Shown in pieces: positions 33,238 to 45,199 of a DNA stretch of 64,000 nt. Origin of the DNA: Acanthosepion pharaonis (lineage: Eukaryota; Mollusca; Cephalopoda; Sepiida; Sepiidae). A program made the translations under genes and the position numbers. The stretch lies in NCBI GenBank assembly GCA_903632075.3, contig CAHIKZ030005640.1:1078604-1142603 (forward strand). Reading direction: 5' to 3'. The notes under the pieces are model-generated. The model was given only the letters and a program-made list of their open reading frames with translations. It did no database searches and had not been told where the DNA came from. Numbering within the stretch: position 1 is the first letter of the stretch; every line of letters starts with the position of its first letter.

Positions 33238-33620
33238 AGGAGCATATATTTGTACAAACATGTTTCATTGAAAAACGACAGTGTGCTTCGTGCTTAAAAG
33301 CAATCGTCAGTTCATGTGTGTCGTGTTTTGGCTGACTATTTATATTTGTTGATGAGAGGTACATTATTATTTGAAACACCAGTAAATAAATAATACTATA
33401 ACAGGAAATAAAACAATAAAAAAAATTAACAAAAACTATAAATAAAACACAAACTTCATTCGAATTCGCTATTATTTCCACATAGACACACAAGAATAAT
33501 TTGAAACATAACCGTTATTCTCCAGACAAACGTTAGAATAGTACATTAGAATAATACATTAGACATAGTCATAATGCGAATAAGCATGAAACAGACGGTC
33601 ACCATCAAATTTTGATTTCA

Positions 33621-33622
<2 letters not shown>

Positions 33623-33680
<58 letters not shown>
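33623..33680. repeat. (TA)n microsatellite
   Basis: TA array. Confidence 0.97.
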
Positions 33681-33682
<2 letters not shown>

Positions 33683-33998
33683 CAAATACGGAATGGAGTG
33701 TAAGCTAATAGCTTTTGACTTAAGAAAAATGTCAGATTAAATATAAAACCATTATTTTTTTTTTAAATAGACACACACATATCTCTCATTCTCTCTCTCC
33801 TTTCATTTGGTCAACGACCACAGAGCTAAACTGTGGAATATACCGGACTTTATTCAGAGTTTCTTGAAATGAGCGCTTCATCAATTTTATCATCAGTTTG
33901 ACCACACAATCAATTGGACACGATGACTTGTGACTTTTAACTAACGATGAAACATTCCGTCTATCTCAATTTTCTCACGAGGGTTGAATTAATACGTA

Positions 33999-34445
33999 GT
34001 AGCGGAATACATTTGGAGTTTGAATGTATAGTTCAATCTTCTTACTTAACACACATTAATGCATCTATTTAGACATTCTATGATTCCAAAACCAAACACG
34101 CGTACAATATGTGACGGTGTTTAGGTTCTCCACGACCAAAGAATTTCAAGGACCCAAAACAGTAGAAACTGGCATTTGTACAGATTTTGGAATACATAAT
34201 TTATTGTAATGATTGCCTTCAAAATGACCAGCGAATTATTTCAAAATATTAGCCTAATTAGTTGGAGCCATTAAACATAATTGTTAAAAGCAAAATGTTG
34301 AGTAAAGTTGCTGTAACTGATTTCTTGTTCCAGGGCAACGGTAGATAACATAAGTAGAAGAGGAATGTATTTGTGGTTTGAATGAATAGTTCATTCTCCT
34401 TAATTAACGCACATTAATACATCTGGCTACAGAATGTTTAATCGA
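33999..34445. repeat. Pair of diverged direct repeats, about 90 bp each
   Basis: Segments at about 33999-34090 and 34350-34445 share TAGTAGCGGAATACATTTGG / TAGAAGAGGAATGTATTTGT, then GTTTGAATG-ATAGTTCA and ACACATTAATGCATCT / GCACATTAATACATCT, about 350 bp apart. Short direct repeats of this kind could be remnants of one element or of a tandem duplication. Confidence 0.55.
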
Positions 34446-36195
34446 AATATAAAACAATTTGAAAAAGATGAAATCCTTAGATGAAAGCTACAGAATTTCA
34501 ATAATCAAACAGCAGGATTTTTCTGCGAAATTAAAAAAAAAAACAAAAGTCTCTCGAGAGATATGTTCTAAAAAGCAGAGTGTATTTACGGAGTAGCATC
34601 CAAGTTTCAGGATTACAAGTTATTCATTTCTTCATCGAGAACATTCATCAAAATTGCTTAGACTATTGTGCCTATCAAAAGTGACCATATAGGCATAAAA
34701 GTATATTAAACAAGCCATATAAATGTTTTATAAGAAACCTTTACATATATTGGTAACTTACCTCGATAAATCTCAACTAGAAAATACAGGCATTTTTTTT
34801 TATCGGGTATTGATCATTATATTCTCTGCTTGGAAACCACACTTCAGATGAACACATAAAAAAAAGAGATTAAATAAACTTAAATCCTTTAATTTACCAT
34901 ATGCATTGCACGTTTCAAATCTAGTGGAATTAAATTATTTTATGTTTTTCATTGTGCTTACCATCATGCTTCGTTTTACTCATTTCGCTTCTTGTAATGT
35001 GATAAGGTAATAATACGCCAGTTGTTATTGAGATTGAAAGAAATAGAAAAAGCTTTATTTAATGAAAGAACAATAAACGGACAGGTGCCAGGAAGACAGC
35101 AAATGGCTAGTGGTGTTGATTTTGGATTATTTTGATTATTTCAGGGAAGTAAGAAATCGGAAAGGATTTCCGCAGACGGTAAGTGCGATAAAAAATCTGT
35201 CAATCTAGTTGTAGATTTGTTTTATCAGTTTTATTTAAATTCAAAGAGCAACACTTGCCTTAGTAAGAGCAGATGTGACTTACAACATGTTGAATTTACG
35301 ATATTTCTATTTAGATAATATGGCTAACGTTCGTGGAGTCGAATAAGGATGTAACGTAATGATGCTCTTAATCTACACGATTATTTGAGCCTCACACTTC
35401 CATGAAGAGAAATGAGTTTCTTATTACCCGTAAAAGTTGTTTCAGAAATATTCTGTAAGAGATTTCAATTTAAGATAAAGCTTTCAAGATAAGATAAATA
35501 CATTTCGATTTAAACAGGTTTCTATTAGTAGATTCCTGAGTGCATTTGTGAATCAAGTAGACTTAACCGCATAATGATTGCAAATGAAACCGTGTTTCAA
35601 ATTTGCATCCGCGTTTATTTGAAATTGTTTCGCGTTAACTGACTGCTGCTGATGAGAAAATGAAATCAAAATTGTTTTCTAATTCCACATCCTTCGATTT
35701 AACAGTTATTCTTCAAGTAAACATTCTTTTACTCACACATTCATGTACGGAACAGAAACGCCAATAAATATGCACTAACAACTCATTTGTAGACTTAAAA
35801 AAAAGTTTTTAGTAATAAGCATTACAACAGTATGAAATTCAAACATTACCATGGACCATAAAACTGAAATATTTTGCTTAACTAATAGTGTATACTATAA
35901 AAAAAAACTATTATTTTACGTATGCATCTAAAGATATTGCAATGTATATTGCAATTAATAATACTTCCAGTGTTTTTAGCTTGTTTTAACATGTAGATGA
36001 GGCTATTATTTTTGTATTATGAACGGGGATTAAGCTATGGTTAGAGTTGTGTAACGTAAGTATTCTTGTTAGACAGGTTGTAGTATATCCAATATAATTA
36101 TTTATGAATTTGCTTTGATCAGGGTCGCAGAACACTAACGTCCATGTGAATTTGTAAATAATATTGGTTCAGTGTGATTAGGAACTTGAAGATTC
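34446..36195. other. Unassigned intergenic stretch
   Basis: No gene or repeat recognised apart from the exon-like segment at 35145-35178. Confidence 0.45.
35145..35178 (+). other. Candidate 34-bp micro-exon
   Basis: The acceptor GATTATTTCAG ends at 35144 and a near-perfect donor, ACG then GTAAGTG, begins at 35179. Two frames are open: GSKKSERISAD, or, entered after one base, EVRNRKGFPQT. The second phase is what the exon at 8221-8281 would need. Such a short segment can easily be chance. Confidence 0.2.
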
Positions 36196-36197
36196 AT

Positions 36198-36297
<100 letters not shown>

Positions 36298-36309
36298 TGG
36301 AGTGTGTGA

Positions 36310-36510
36310 GAGAGAGAGAAAGTGAAAATTAAAGCCAACACGCAGAGGCGACAAACTGTTTCCTGTTAAACGCAATCGTGGTCTGATGATTGCGTCTAGC
36401 AGGAAAAAGCCTGTCGCCTTTGAGTGTTGACATTATTGTTCACTTTTACATTTACATACATTCTCTTTCGGATATTGAGCACTTTATCCCATAAATATAG
36501 CACACCTTAA
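36310..36510 (+). mobile_element. Foldback repeat with hammerhead-like core (family F1, copy 2)
   Basis: Imperfect inverted arms lie at 36322-36365 and 36400-36443. The hammerhead-like order on the plus strand is stem I GGT 36380-36382, CTGATGA 36383-36389, stem II TTGC/GCAG 36390-36393/36399-36402 with loop GTCTA, GAAA 36403-36406, GTC 36413-36415, and stem I partner GCC 36416-36418. The family head follows, inverted, at 36469-36510. This copy lacks the C opposite the G of GTC in stem III. Confidence 0.6.
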
Positions 36511-36539
36511 AGCTATATTTCTTCATATATAATAATAAT

Positions 36540-37440
36540 GGACTCTCCCGTCGGTTTCGATATATAAGGATCTGACAACTTAACCAATTGATTCGGTTAT
36601 CAAATTTTGTCCGCTAATCGCAAGGCCACTTAAGATCCGGTAGTGATATACAAAGGAGGCTGCATATGAAGCAAGAGTGAAGATTGTGGGATAAGATCAC
36701 TGTTAGATTGACTGACCTTTTAGATCGTGCTCTCTCTTCTTGAAGACGATTCAGACAAGTAGACCGAAACCTGCTGAGTTCACTAAAACACGTTGATCTC
36801 CATTCTAACCGCTCCAAGTGTAAGCACTTGAGGATGTTATGAGGTATAATGACAGCTAAAATTTTCAGGCACTGTTCAAAATTTTTTACGCCTACATAAC
36901 AATTTGATTATTTATTCTGAAAGTATTTTTCATTATTCCAATAGGCTTTCGTATCATTTTATTTCATTTTCTGTCGTATATTTCCTGCGATTTATGACAT
37001 TTGACATCCCCCAATACCTAAACTAGCCTCTTAGTGTGTCTCTTTTACTGACAACATTGTATTTTGCATTCTCGCTTTCCTCAACTTCTTTGTGTAATAT
37101 ATCTTTCAGTTGCATACATTGTCGAAACCGGAGTTCACAATTAGGTATTCAGTTTTCATTTATCATACGTAAAGAAATAATGGTGGTGAAAATGCCAAAG
37201 TGCATTTTGTTTCTTTTTAAGTCAGGCAAGGCACCGGCCAGGAAAATGATTGATGAAGCCTCTGGAGTTTCAACCCAGTACGTGTCTGGAATAGTTTTCT
37301 ATGTTTAATTAAGGTGAATTTCACTTGGATGACATACAACGCCACAGTAGACCATAAGATTTAGAAAATGCTGACTCGCTTACATATTTGGAAGATAGGT
37401 GCACTCCATCAACTTGGTGTTGAACACTAAATGTTCCAAT
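36540..37440. other. Unassigned stretch
   Basis: No recognised gene. The 36.55-36.85 kb part is GC-richer and may be a repeat, but I see no second copy here. Confidence 0.4.
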
Positions 37441-37451
37441 CAGTATATAGG

Positions 37452-37454
<3 letters not shown>

Positions 37455-37515
<61 letters not shown>
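37455..37515. repeat. (TA)n then (ATA)n microsatellite
   Basis: TA array passing into a short AAT run. Confidence 0.96.
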
Positions 37516-37530
<15 letters not shown>

Positions 37531-37789
37531 TTATAAATATAAGTAAATATACTCGTCCGAAAATCCTTATGTGTATTGGCTTGGAAATGAACAAACCAAT
37601 ACCCAAGAAAAAATAAGGAAAAAAAAAGAAAGATCTAAGAACATGTAATTCAGGCGCCAAAAAAAAAGCAACCTCCGACACGGGCAAAGTAAAAATAACT
37701 AAGCCAAGTTCTCAATACACTAAGTAGAGCAAAACGTACCCTGACGATCTACGTAGGTGAAACCTAGGTAGGTTTGCTTGGCTCTTTAG

Positions 37790-37795
<6 letters not shown>

Positions 37796-37820
<25 letters not shown>

Positions 37821-37840
37821 ACTTTGTGTGTGTGTGTGTT
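37796..37840. repeat. (TA)n-(GT)n compound microsatellite
   Basis: Short TA array followed by GT units. Confidence 0.93.
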
Positions 37841-38169
37841 TCAAAATTGTGAATTGACAGAATGAAGCTTTGTTCAACTTCTCACCTATATTTCATTTTA
37901 GAAGAGAAAGAAAAAATGTTTCGTATATTTCCACTGAAGATAAACTATGGGATTGTGATTGTAATTCGAAAAAACGAAAATTATTTGCCAAGTTTGAACG
38001 ATGTGAAATGCTCATAACAAAACATAAAAAATTTGGAAAAATATTGCGCGGTCTTTATCGCGTTATCAAAAGCGTATCGTATTATAAATTGATGCATCCA
38101 GTTAAACTGTTGCATTATGAGTTATAGCGGCCCGTGAAGGAAAGACATTTAAAACAAAGTGGTATGTTC

Positions 38170-38660
38170 TTTTCTTTCTCTTTATGTGCCGAGTTCATTC
38201 AGGACGTGGGCGATCATGGCTCGTCTCCTCCCCCTACAACTTGTAGCTCTCAATGTTTCGTTCCTCTGCCACTTCCTGCAGACCACATTCTTTCATCCAT
38301 TTGCTTAATCTGGCCAGGAATGTCATGCATTGCTTTCCCTTGTCTTGGTTTCCCTCTATTCTCAGATTCTCGAAACCCTCCTTTTTCATTATATGTCCCA
38401 GAAACTTCAGCTGCCTCTTCCTGATGGTGAGCATGGGTTTCCTCCTTGTTTGCATCCTCTCAAAGACCTTATCGTTGCTCACACGCTCAAACTATCGTAT
38501 CCTTCTCTGGAACCACATCTCTGTCGCCTCGAGTCGCTTCTTCATCTTTGAGGAGACCGTTCAACACTCGCTGCCGTAAAGGAGAACAAATGTCACGTAA
38601 GAGCTCAGTATTATTTTCTTTGTTGCCAAAGAAATCGTCCTCCAAAACATATTAGATATA
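38170..38660 (-). pseudogene. LINE-C C-terminal fragment
   Basis: The minus strand reads ISLATKKIILSSYVTFVLLY, GSEC, stop, TVSSKMKKRLEATEMWFQRR, then, after a frame change, SNDKVFERMQ and TIRKRQLKFLGHIMKKEGFE, then MTFLARLSKWMKE. This is the region after the RT core in LINE-C, and the 42-kb copy has the matching LNSYVISVHLYDSEYCKISS and NIRTRQLKLL. No RT catalytic box is included. Confidence 0.7.
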
Positions 38661-38809
38661 CAAGTAGAATAGTGGTATCAGCTTCGAAAGTGTTGACATA
38701 AATTTCAAGCCGAAGATGTGGCGTTCTATTTGCACAAGTAGTATTGAAAATTTTATCAACACATCTTTAATCACTACCATAATATCGAGATTAATATTAG
38801 GACAGATTG

Positions 38810-38960
38810 GTATTTCAAGCCTTAGATGGCAACCATTCAAGTTAAAGGACAACTCAGAATTATAAACCAGTTGGGCACCTCCAACAACGGAAATCATGAG
38901 ACACTGCTTGCAATATGAGCCACAGTATCAGTGCCTACCTGGTGAGGTAGGGGCACAATA
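38810..38960 (+). mobile_element. SINE-S1 fragment
   Basis: CCTTAGATGGCAACCATTCA followed by AGGACAACTCAGAATTATAA matches, diverged, the central block of SINE-S1 (22755-22800, 52835-52880). Confidence 0.5.
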
Positions 38961-39979
38961 TTACCTATGGTTATCTCATAATTTACATAAATTAATTCGA
39001 ATTATCAGTGTGTTTTTTTTTCATTTATATTCAACACACTTTATCGCTACTCATATCTTTTTCTCAGTATGCTTCTATAGAAGCCTGTCCCTGTTGATTC
39101 ATATCGCTTCTTCATTCAGCATTCGTTGTCTATTACGGGGGCGGATTTTATAAAAGATCATTACTTTGTTTTTAATGAAATATTCGTTTTACTTAGATAA
39201 GCACTTGAATGACATATTTAGGTATTCAGTTACGCCTTCTATAAACCATGAAATGTTTTAATGTCGAGAATAAGAGTTATGCGTGGTTATAGATGTATAG
39301 GTCTATGGGTTTTATTTACTGGGATAAAGTTTAGTTTCTTTAACCATCTCGATGTTGAGAAGAATAATGGAGATGACAAATAGAATATCTTAGAGATTTA
39401 AATCCTGGAGACTGAAAACTGTTCCAAATCGGGTTGAAATTTTAATTTTTAAAAACGAATAAAACACATGAAGCCTATAATAATATAATTGCAATGGCAA
39501 ATACGCTGGAAAAATCAAAGACACAAAATCAGATCTATTTCTCAATATATATAAAAAAAATAGAATAATCAGACATTGAGGGCAGAGAGATTCTTCGTCT
39601 GAACAAAGATTTTACAGCTTCATGCCAGTGTTGCATTGCGTCTTGTCACTAGTTTAATTTCTTCTGTAACTTCATAGACTTATCATCTAATTACAAGTTT
39701 TTCATATTCACTTTATTATACGAGACGGTCAGACATCCGTAACGTAAAGATGTTTAGGTGGACCTGTGTAGACTCTTTGACTTAGCATTCTGCCACATGC
39801 GGACGAGCCTATTCGAGGAATCAGGGTGGGGAAAGGGTTATTGCTGTCTCCCACTTTGCACCATTTTGCTCTTACATCAAGAATTTAAACAAAATCAATA
39901 CCTCACTGACATAATCACGGGATCACGAGAATCTGGCAAATAATATGCAACCTTGAGAAATGCCTACATATTCTATAAC

Positions 39980-39980
<1 letters not shown>
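38961..39980. other. Unassigned stretch
   Basis: No recognised gene or repeat. Confidence 0.4.

Positions 39981-39982
<2 letters not shown>

Positions 39983-40040
<58 letters not shown>
39983..40040. repeat. (TA)n microsatellite
   Basis: TA array. Confidence 0.97.
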
Positions 40041-40041
<1 letters not shown>

Positions 40042-40530
40042 ATGGCACCTGACACGTTTCCGAGTACACTCATCGTCTAGTGAATCCATGTTGCTGAAAC
40101 CCTGTCGGGCATATCTCTGATGATCAACAAAAGCCACGACGCCCACCTGTGGTTTATATGGTAACTGAGATGAGTGGTCATTAGTTATTGTTTCTGGTAG
40201 AGATAGTATATTTCTGCATGTTGTGCAGTCTGTTCAATGTCAGTATGTAGAAAACCTGTCACGGTGATTTGCTACTTCAGCCTGGCACATCTGTCAACGG
40301 GATCTAACACTTCAGTCTACCCAACCTTACTCACAACATGTGTACCAACCTGTGATATTTTTTACACACAGCATTCAGATCATATACAAATTGTCTGTGC
40401 ATGTTTCTTCAGTCTTTTGTCCCGCCCTGTCTCTAGATTCGGTCAGATGTTGCTTACTATAAGCGGTGAATAGCCGGAATAACTTTCAATATTGTCTTAT
40501 GAATGTGTTAATAAGGGTATATGCGATGAT
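40041..40530. other. Unassigned, moderately GC-rich stretch
   Basis: Composition differs from the AT-rich flanks. A 78-codon frame at 40237-40473 has no recognisable domain. It is probably an unidentified repeat. Confidence 0.35.
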
Positions 40531-40534
40531 GTGT

Positions 40535-40537
<3 letters not shown>

Positions 40538-40593
<56 letters not shown>
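40538..40593. repeat. (AAT)n microsatellite
   Basis: About 18 ATA/AAT units. Confidence 0.96.
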
Positions 40594-40596
<3 letters not shown>

Positions 40597-40649
40597 TAGC
40601 ATGAACACATGAAATTAAAGACGATATAAACAATAACTATACAATGGTC

Positions 40650-40651
40650 AC

Positions 40652-40694
<43 letters not shown>
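40650..40694. repeat. (GAT)n microsatellite
   Basis: About 14 GAT units. Confidence 0.96.
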
Positions 40695-41194
40695 CATATA
40701 AAAATGCTATTATTAAAAAAGAAAACGAGAAAAATAAAAGACAATCACTAAACATCTTGACATAACAGTGCTCACTATTGGAGATAACGGGAAGATATTT
40801 AGAAAACTTGGTGATAAATTTGGCAATGACTTTTGGAAAATTCTCATTTTCTTTTTAAAATATTTTCTCTTACATACTTTAATTAATGGATATTTTTTAT
40901 CACGGCATTATTTTTTAGTATTACTCTGGAGTTTATATTTAGTGTGGACACGTGCGTGAGTACACAATTCTGTATGTAAGCAGTAAAATTAATGTCTATT
41001 GATTGAGACGTCCTTCCAAGGAGAAATGTGCCTCCAGACAGATGACACATATTGTCATAATTTTAAATTTTATTTGCATCGTCTTAATAATTTAAAGTAT
41101 ATTTACATTATGAAATATTTTGTGAAATGTAACAAAAAATGCAATTTCTAAAGTTAGATATGAGGAAAATATTTATCAGAAAAAGATAGAGATT

Positions 41195-41290
41195 TTTATC
41201 AATTACGACTGAGTCGTATGTTCGATCATTACAGAGTGCTATTACACTTTGTCTCATATAAACTGCACTTAGTAAATGCCTATAGAGAGG
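41195..41290 (+). mobile_element. SINE S3 fragment
   Basis: ATCAATTACGACTGAGTCGT, then GTTCGATCATTACAGAGTGC and CTTTGTCTCATATAAACTGC, parallels 21357-21440 and lacks the 5' tRNA half. Confidence 0.5.
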
Positions 41291-41559
41291 GAAATTTGAC
41301 ATAATGTAATGTTTAGCAAGCTGGAGCAATTTCGACTGACGTGTGTTAGATACTCACTGATTTTTCCAAACAGGAGATATTGTGATATATCTAAGCTTCT
41401 TCTGTATATCGTGTCGTTTCGGAACGTAATCTATTATCGCCTAACTTTTGTAGCTCTTAATAAATTTGGCCTGTTTGTTATCTCTCCTAAAACTTGCTCC
41501 GCTATTCATATACTCAAGTTCAGTAGGTAGGTTAGGCGTTGTTTTCTACTGCCCGCCTT

Positions 41560-43040
41560 GCATTCTGTATGTCAAATGAGTATCTAATTTAACAAGTCCA
41601 TACTCTTCATGATTTGCTTTAGTAATTTCAACTGTCTCGTCCTGATGTTAAGTGTATGTCTTTTTTTTGTTTCCATTTTCTCTAGAACTTCGACGTTACA
41701 CAAATTTTCGGCCCATGGTATTCTGTAGCACACAATTTCTGTTGCTTCCTTTGCCTCTCTTTGTGAGGAAATTTTACAGTATTCACTGTCATATAGATGG
41801 ACAGATATTACATAACTGTTCAGTACTCTGTTTTTTTTTGTTTCTGTCAAACTTTATTATGTTTCTTAATACTTCGCTTGTCTTTTGGAATGTATCTTTG
41901 GCAATCCCAACCGCACTTTCCGTCCTCTTTTGCTAAATTTCCCAAAAGTTTTAATTGTGTTATTTGTTTGACTTTGTATCTGTAAATTGTAATAGTGTCT
42001 GCTATCAATACTGGGTCACCTGCATATCTTATGTTGTTAATATTAGAGTCGCAAATTCTGAATTCTGGCAGGACTTCTAATTCTCTCGTGATCACATAAC
42101 TGCATAGGTTGAAGAAATCGGCGAGAAAAACACATTCTTGTCTTACACTACTTTCTACTTTCGTATATTTACTGAATTAATTTTTCATCGCTACGCAGAC
42201 AGTTTGTTGCCAGGATTGGTTTTGGGTTGTTTTAATATCCTTCCCAAAAATATCATTGTTACCTAGCAGTTACAAGTTTTTTTGACCTATTCAAATATTT
42301 TTCCACAAACCGTAATACACAATACACACTCTTCTTGATTTTCATTGTTTTTTCTGATATCGTTCTGAGCTTGAATATTGCATTCATTTTTCTAATGTGT
42401 TTAATCAAACTGCACTGTTCTTGTCTATTTTCTGTCATCAGAATTCGCAAAGATTTTGTTATATGGCTCATTAAGCTGATTGTCCGTTGGAGTTTATATT
42501 CTTTTTCGTCAGGCTTCTTAGGATGTGCTTTGGAAAAGGATCTCCTAAGTTTCGATTTATCACCAATGTTGTATATTCCATTTATTGTAATTGTAAACTT
42601 GACAATGACGAAGTCATCTAAGGCTACCAGCATCTCTATTATAATTCCGTCTGGTCCTGCTGCTTTGTGTCACATCAATTTGAACAGTGAAGATTTCAAT
42701 TCAGATATTATATTTACGCGCCATAATTACTTCGATATATTACCAGTTGTTCACCTTCGTCGTTGAAGATTTCTATCATAAAGAATTGTTTTTTTGTTTT
42801 TTTTTGTTTTTGCCTTAATATCAGTATTTCGGCCTTGTATTTTATGCATCCTGTTGATGAGTATGTTTTATTGGTACTATTCTCTTATTTTGCTATACAC
42901 ACCTGCTGAATCTGTTATATTCAATCCTTCGTGCCTTAGCGTTATTTTTGTCTCCTTTTCATCAAGTCGAGAATTTCATCTGTTATCCAATATATTTTTC
43001 GATGCCTATTTTTCTGTGTGGTGATTTTGATAGCTGATGT
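41560..43040 (-). pseudogene. LINE-C reverse transcriptase, long but mutated copy
   Basis: Read from 43040 leftwards, blocks appear in the normal order. They are IYWITDEILDLMKRRQK; KAAGPDG-I-EMLVALDDF near 42665-42600; ISLMSHITKSLRILM and FKLRTISEKTMKIKK, RT fingers, within 42633-42259; VESSVRQECVFLADFFNLCS near 42170-42110; then NNIRYAGDPVLIADT at 42038-41995, where the catalytic YADD has become YAGD. ISLKTR-like thumb sequence, LNSYVISVHLYDSEYCKISS and NIRTRQLKLLKQI follow to 41600. Frameshifts separate the blocks. It is a dead copy, about 1.5 kb, with neither a 5' endonuclease nor a 3' end. Confidence 0.8.
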
Positions 43041-43139
43041 TATTTAAGCATCTCTTAATGTGACCCACTTCGAGTTTCCATTCATATGTTGCCCGTTGTA
43101 TCTACCTATAAAAATGCCCATACAGTTCACATTTACATT

Positions 43140-43390
43140 GTGGTCAATTTGACCGTCGTATAAGGGTTTTACTAATATTGCTTAAATGTGGTACATGGCG
43201 GAAAGTATGGCGAAACAAAGAAGGGTCGATCTCACGCGTAATTGATCAAACGAATAAAACTTGCTAAATATTGCACCACATCGAACGCTCTCCCTATATG
43301 TCACACAAGGACGGGAGTATGGAGTACCTAGCGTTGATCGAACTCAGCCATATTTAAAGCGATTTACTAAATTTTATACTTGCATATGCC
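43140..43390 (-). mobile_element. SINE S3-like fragment
   Basis: On the minus strand GAGTTCGATCAACGCTAGGT, then CCTTGTGTGACATA, and further on GATCAATTACGCGTGAGATC resemble parts of 21305-21440. Order and divergence suggest a rearranged copy. Confidence 0.4.
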
Positions 43391-43551
43391 TTCCAACCCA
43401 GAATCGCTGATTGTCACAAAGGGCTAAGAAAAATATGAATTTTTATTTTTAAATTCAAGTTTCTATTTATCAGATACGAAACTTTTTGATGTGATCTTAA
43501 AATGAATATTGACTTTTTTCAATATTTACTCGAGAAATTCAAAGTAAGCTC

Positions 43552-43552
<1 letters not shown>

Positions 43553-43580
<28 letters not shown>
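43553..43580. repeat. (AAT)n microsatellite
   Basis: Short AAT run. Confidence 0.9.
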
Positions 43581-43582
<2 letters not shown>

Positions 43583-43629
43583 GCTACAATAATGATAATG
43601 GCAATAATATTATTGTTTAGAATTGTATA

Positions 43630-44380
43630 GTGTTTGAAAATGATATGCTTCCGACTTTTTTATTTACAAAAACTATTTCAATCAAAAATACCTTCCTCCA
43701 TCACCACCACCACTACCGATATGCACGAAGAGTAAGAAATATGCCTTTTAATTCAAATTTCTGATTTTCCGTCATGAATTATTTTCTTTCTTTTATGTGT
43801 GTGTGTGTGTGTGTGTGTGTGTCTGTGTGTGATCGAATATTGAATAGTGGAACCCTCTTTCACAGAAGTTACATTTAATTAAAACAAATATTTTTTAGAA
43901 TTGTACTTTTTTGGAAGTTAATTTTAACCGATATGCTTTTTAAAAAAAATATCTTACATTCGTAGAACTTGCCTTACCCTCATCACCGCCTTCACCAGTG
44001 ATAAGCACGAGATGATAGGACTAAAAAAAAAACAAAATACTGATTATACGCAATGAAACTGAATAGGAAAATCTTCTTTAAATATGGACTCAAGGAAGTC
44101 AATAAGCTACTTTTAAAATTAAAAAAAATAATGATAACACTGGTTATGTTTGTATTTTGTTTGGAAGTGACTTGTTGCAGCCATGATTTTTTAAAAAAGA
44201 ATATAATTTACATCTGTAGCTAAGCATCCCGCCATTCTCCACAACCAACAACAAAGATAGACAGGAGAGAAAAATACCTTTGATTTATTTTTGATTACAA
44301 CTTCCTATTTATCCGCTATGAACCTTTTGTCTGTTATCGAATATTGAATATTGAAACATTCTTTCATTCTTAACTCGAGG
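43630..44380 (+). repeat. Degenerate tandem repeat, about three units of 250-290 bp
   Basis: Unit landmarks recur in order. GATATGCTT...TTTTTTA lies at about 43640 and 43930 with a weaker match at 44180; CATCACCACCACCACTACCG / CATCACCGCCTTCACCAG / CATTCTCCACAACCAACAAC at 43700, 43980 and 44230; ATCGAATATTGAATA-TG-AAC followed by TCTTTCA at 43832 and 44336. A GT array sits in the first unit at 43797-43830. Confidence 0.5.
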
Positions 44381-44512
44381 ATTAATACCAACAACAACAA
44401 CAGCAATAATAATAATGATGATAATAATAACAATATTGTTTGGCACATATCATCCAGTGACGGTTAGCAAAAGCCGCGTAAAGAGGGTCAAATTCGTTGG
44501 AATTGATCCTCG

Positions 44513-44581
<69 letters not shown>
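44513..44581. repeat. (GA)n microsatellite
   Basis: GA array of about 68 bp, with a shorter GA run at 44600-44612. Confidence 0.97.
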
Positions 44582-44583
<2 letters not shown>

Positions 44584-45029
44584 GTCAGAGAGATTTTTGG
44601 AGAGAGAGAGAGTTGCAGAGAAATAATATTAATGAAAGAATAATATGTCATACATAGATTTCTCTACATAAAACATGTTACCCTTTGTTTTTTTAAAATC
44701 TGCCAATTATTACCTTTTTGTATCCGTGGCTAACAAACGGTGTGTTCCAGTAAGACTCAATAGATTTCCGATTTCTCCATTAGCACAGAGTCCATTGTCA
44801 TTAAAAATCATAATGCGTGTACTGAATATGCTGCAGATTGTTGAACTTGTACTGACTATATAATCTATAGCAAAATGTATCAACATAAGTTATAAACAGT
44901 TTTAAAAAGCCGTCCCGCTCCTGGATGTAACTACTATCTTCTTCAAGGTTCATTTTCTTTTCCTGAACGATCAATATCCTACAAAACGTTCCTTGCGTAA
45001 TTACCTTTCAGTTTACATTTCTTGTTTTA

Positions 45030-45095
45030 TACTCTCTCTCTCCCTCTCTCTCTCGCCCTCTATCTCTCTCTCTCATTCTCTCATTCTCTGTTGTG
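45030..45095. repeat. (CT)n-rich tract
   Basis: Imperfect CT microsatellite. Confidence 0.9.
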
Positions 45096-45199
45096 CAATC
45101 CAGTTATACGAGCTCGTATAGTTAGTTAGGTTGTGTGCGCCGATGATTCCAATCTGTCATTCAAGAAATGTACACTCTTCCTTTTTGTATAAGTGTCCT

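Noticed and set aside
34757..34785. 15-bp minus-strand micro-exon with TATTTTCTAG acceptor and GAG|GTAAGTT donor
   Set aside because: Too short to distinguish from chance, and no neighbouring exon in the same orientation is visible.
40650..40694. Regular short repeats as a CRISPR array
   Set aside because: They are a GAT trinucleotide microsatellite with no spacers; the whole window is eukaryotic in character.
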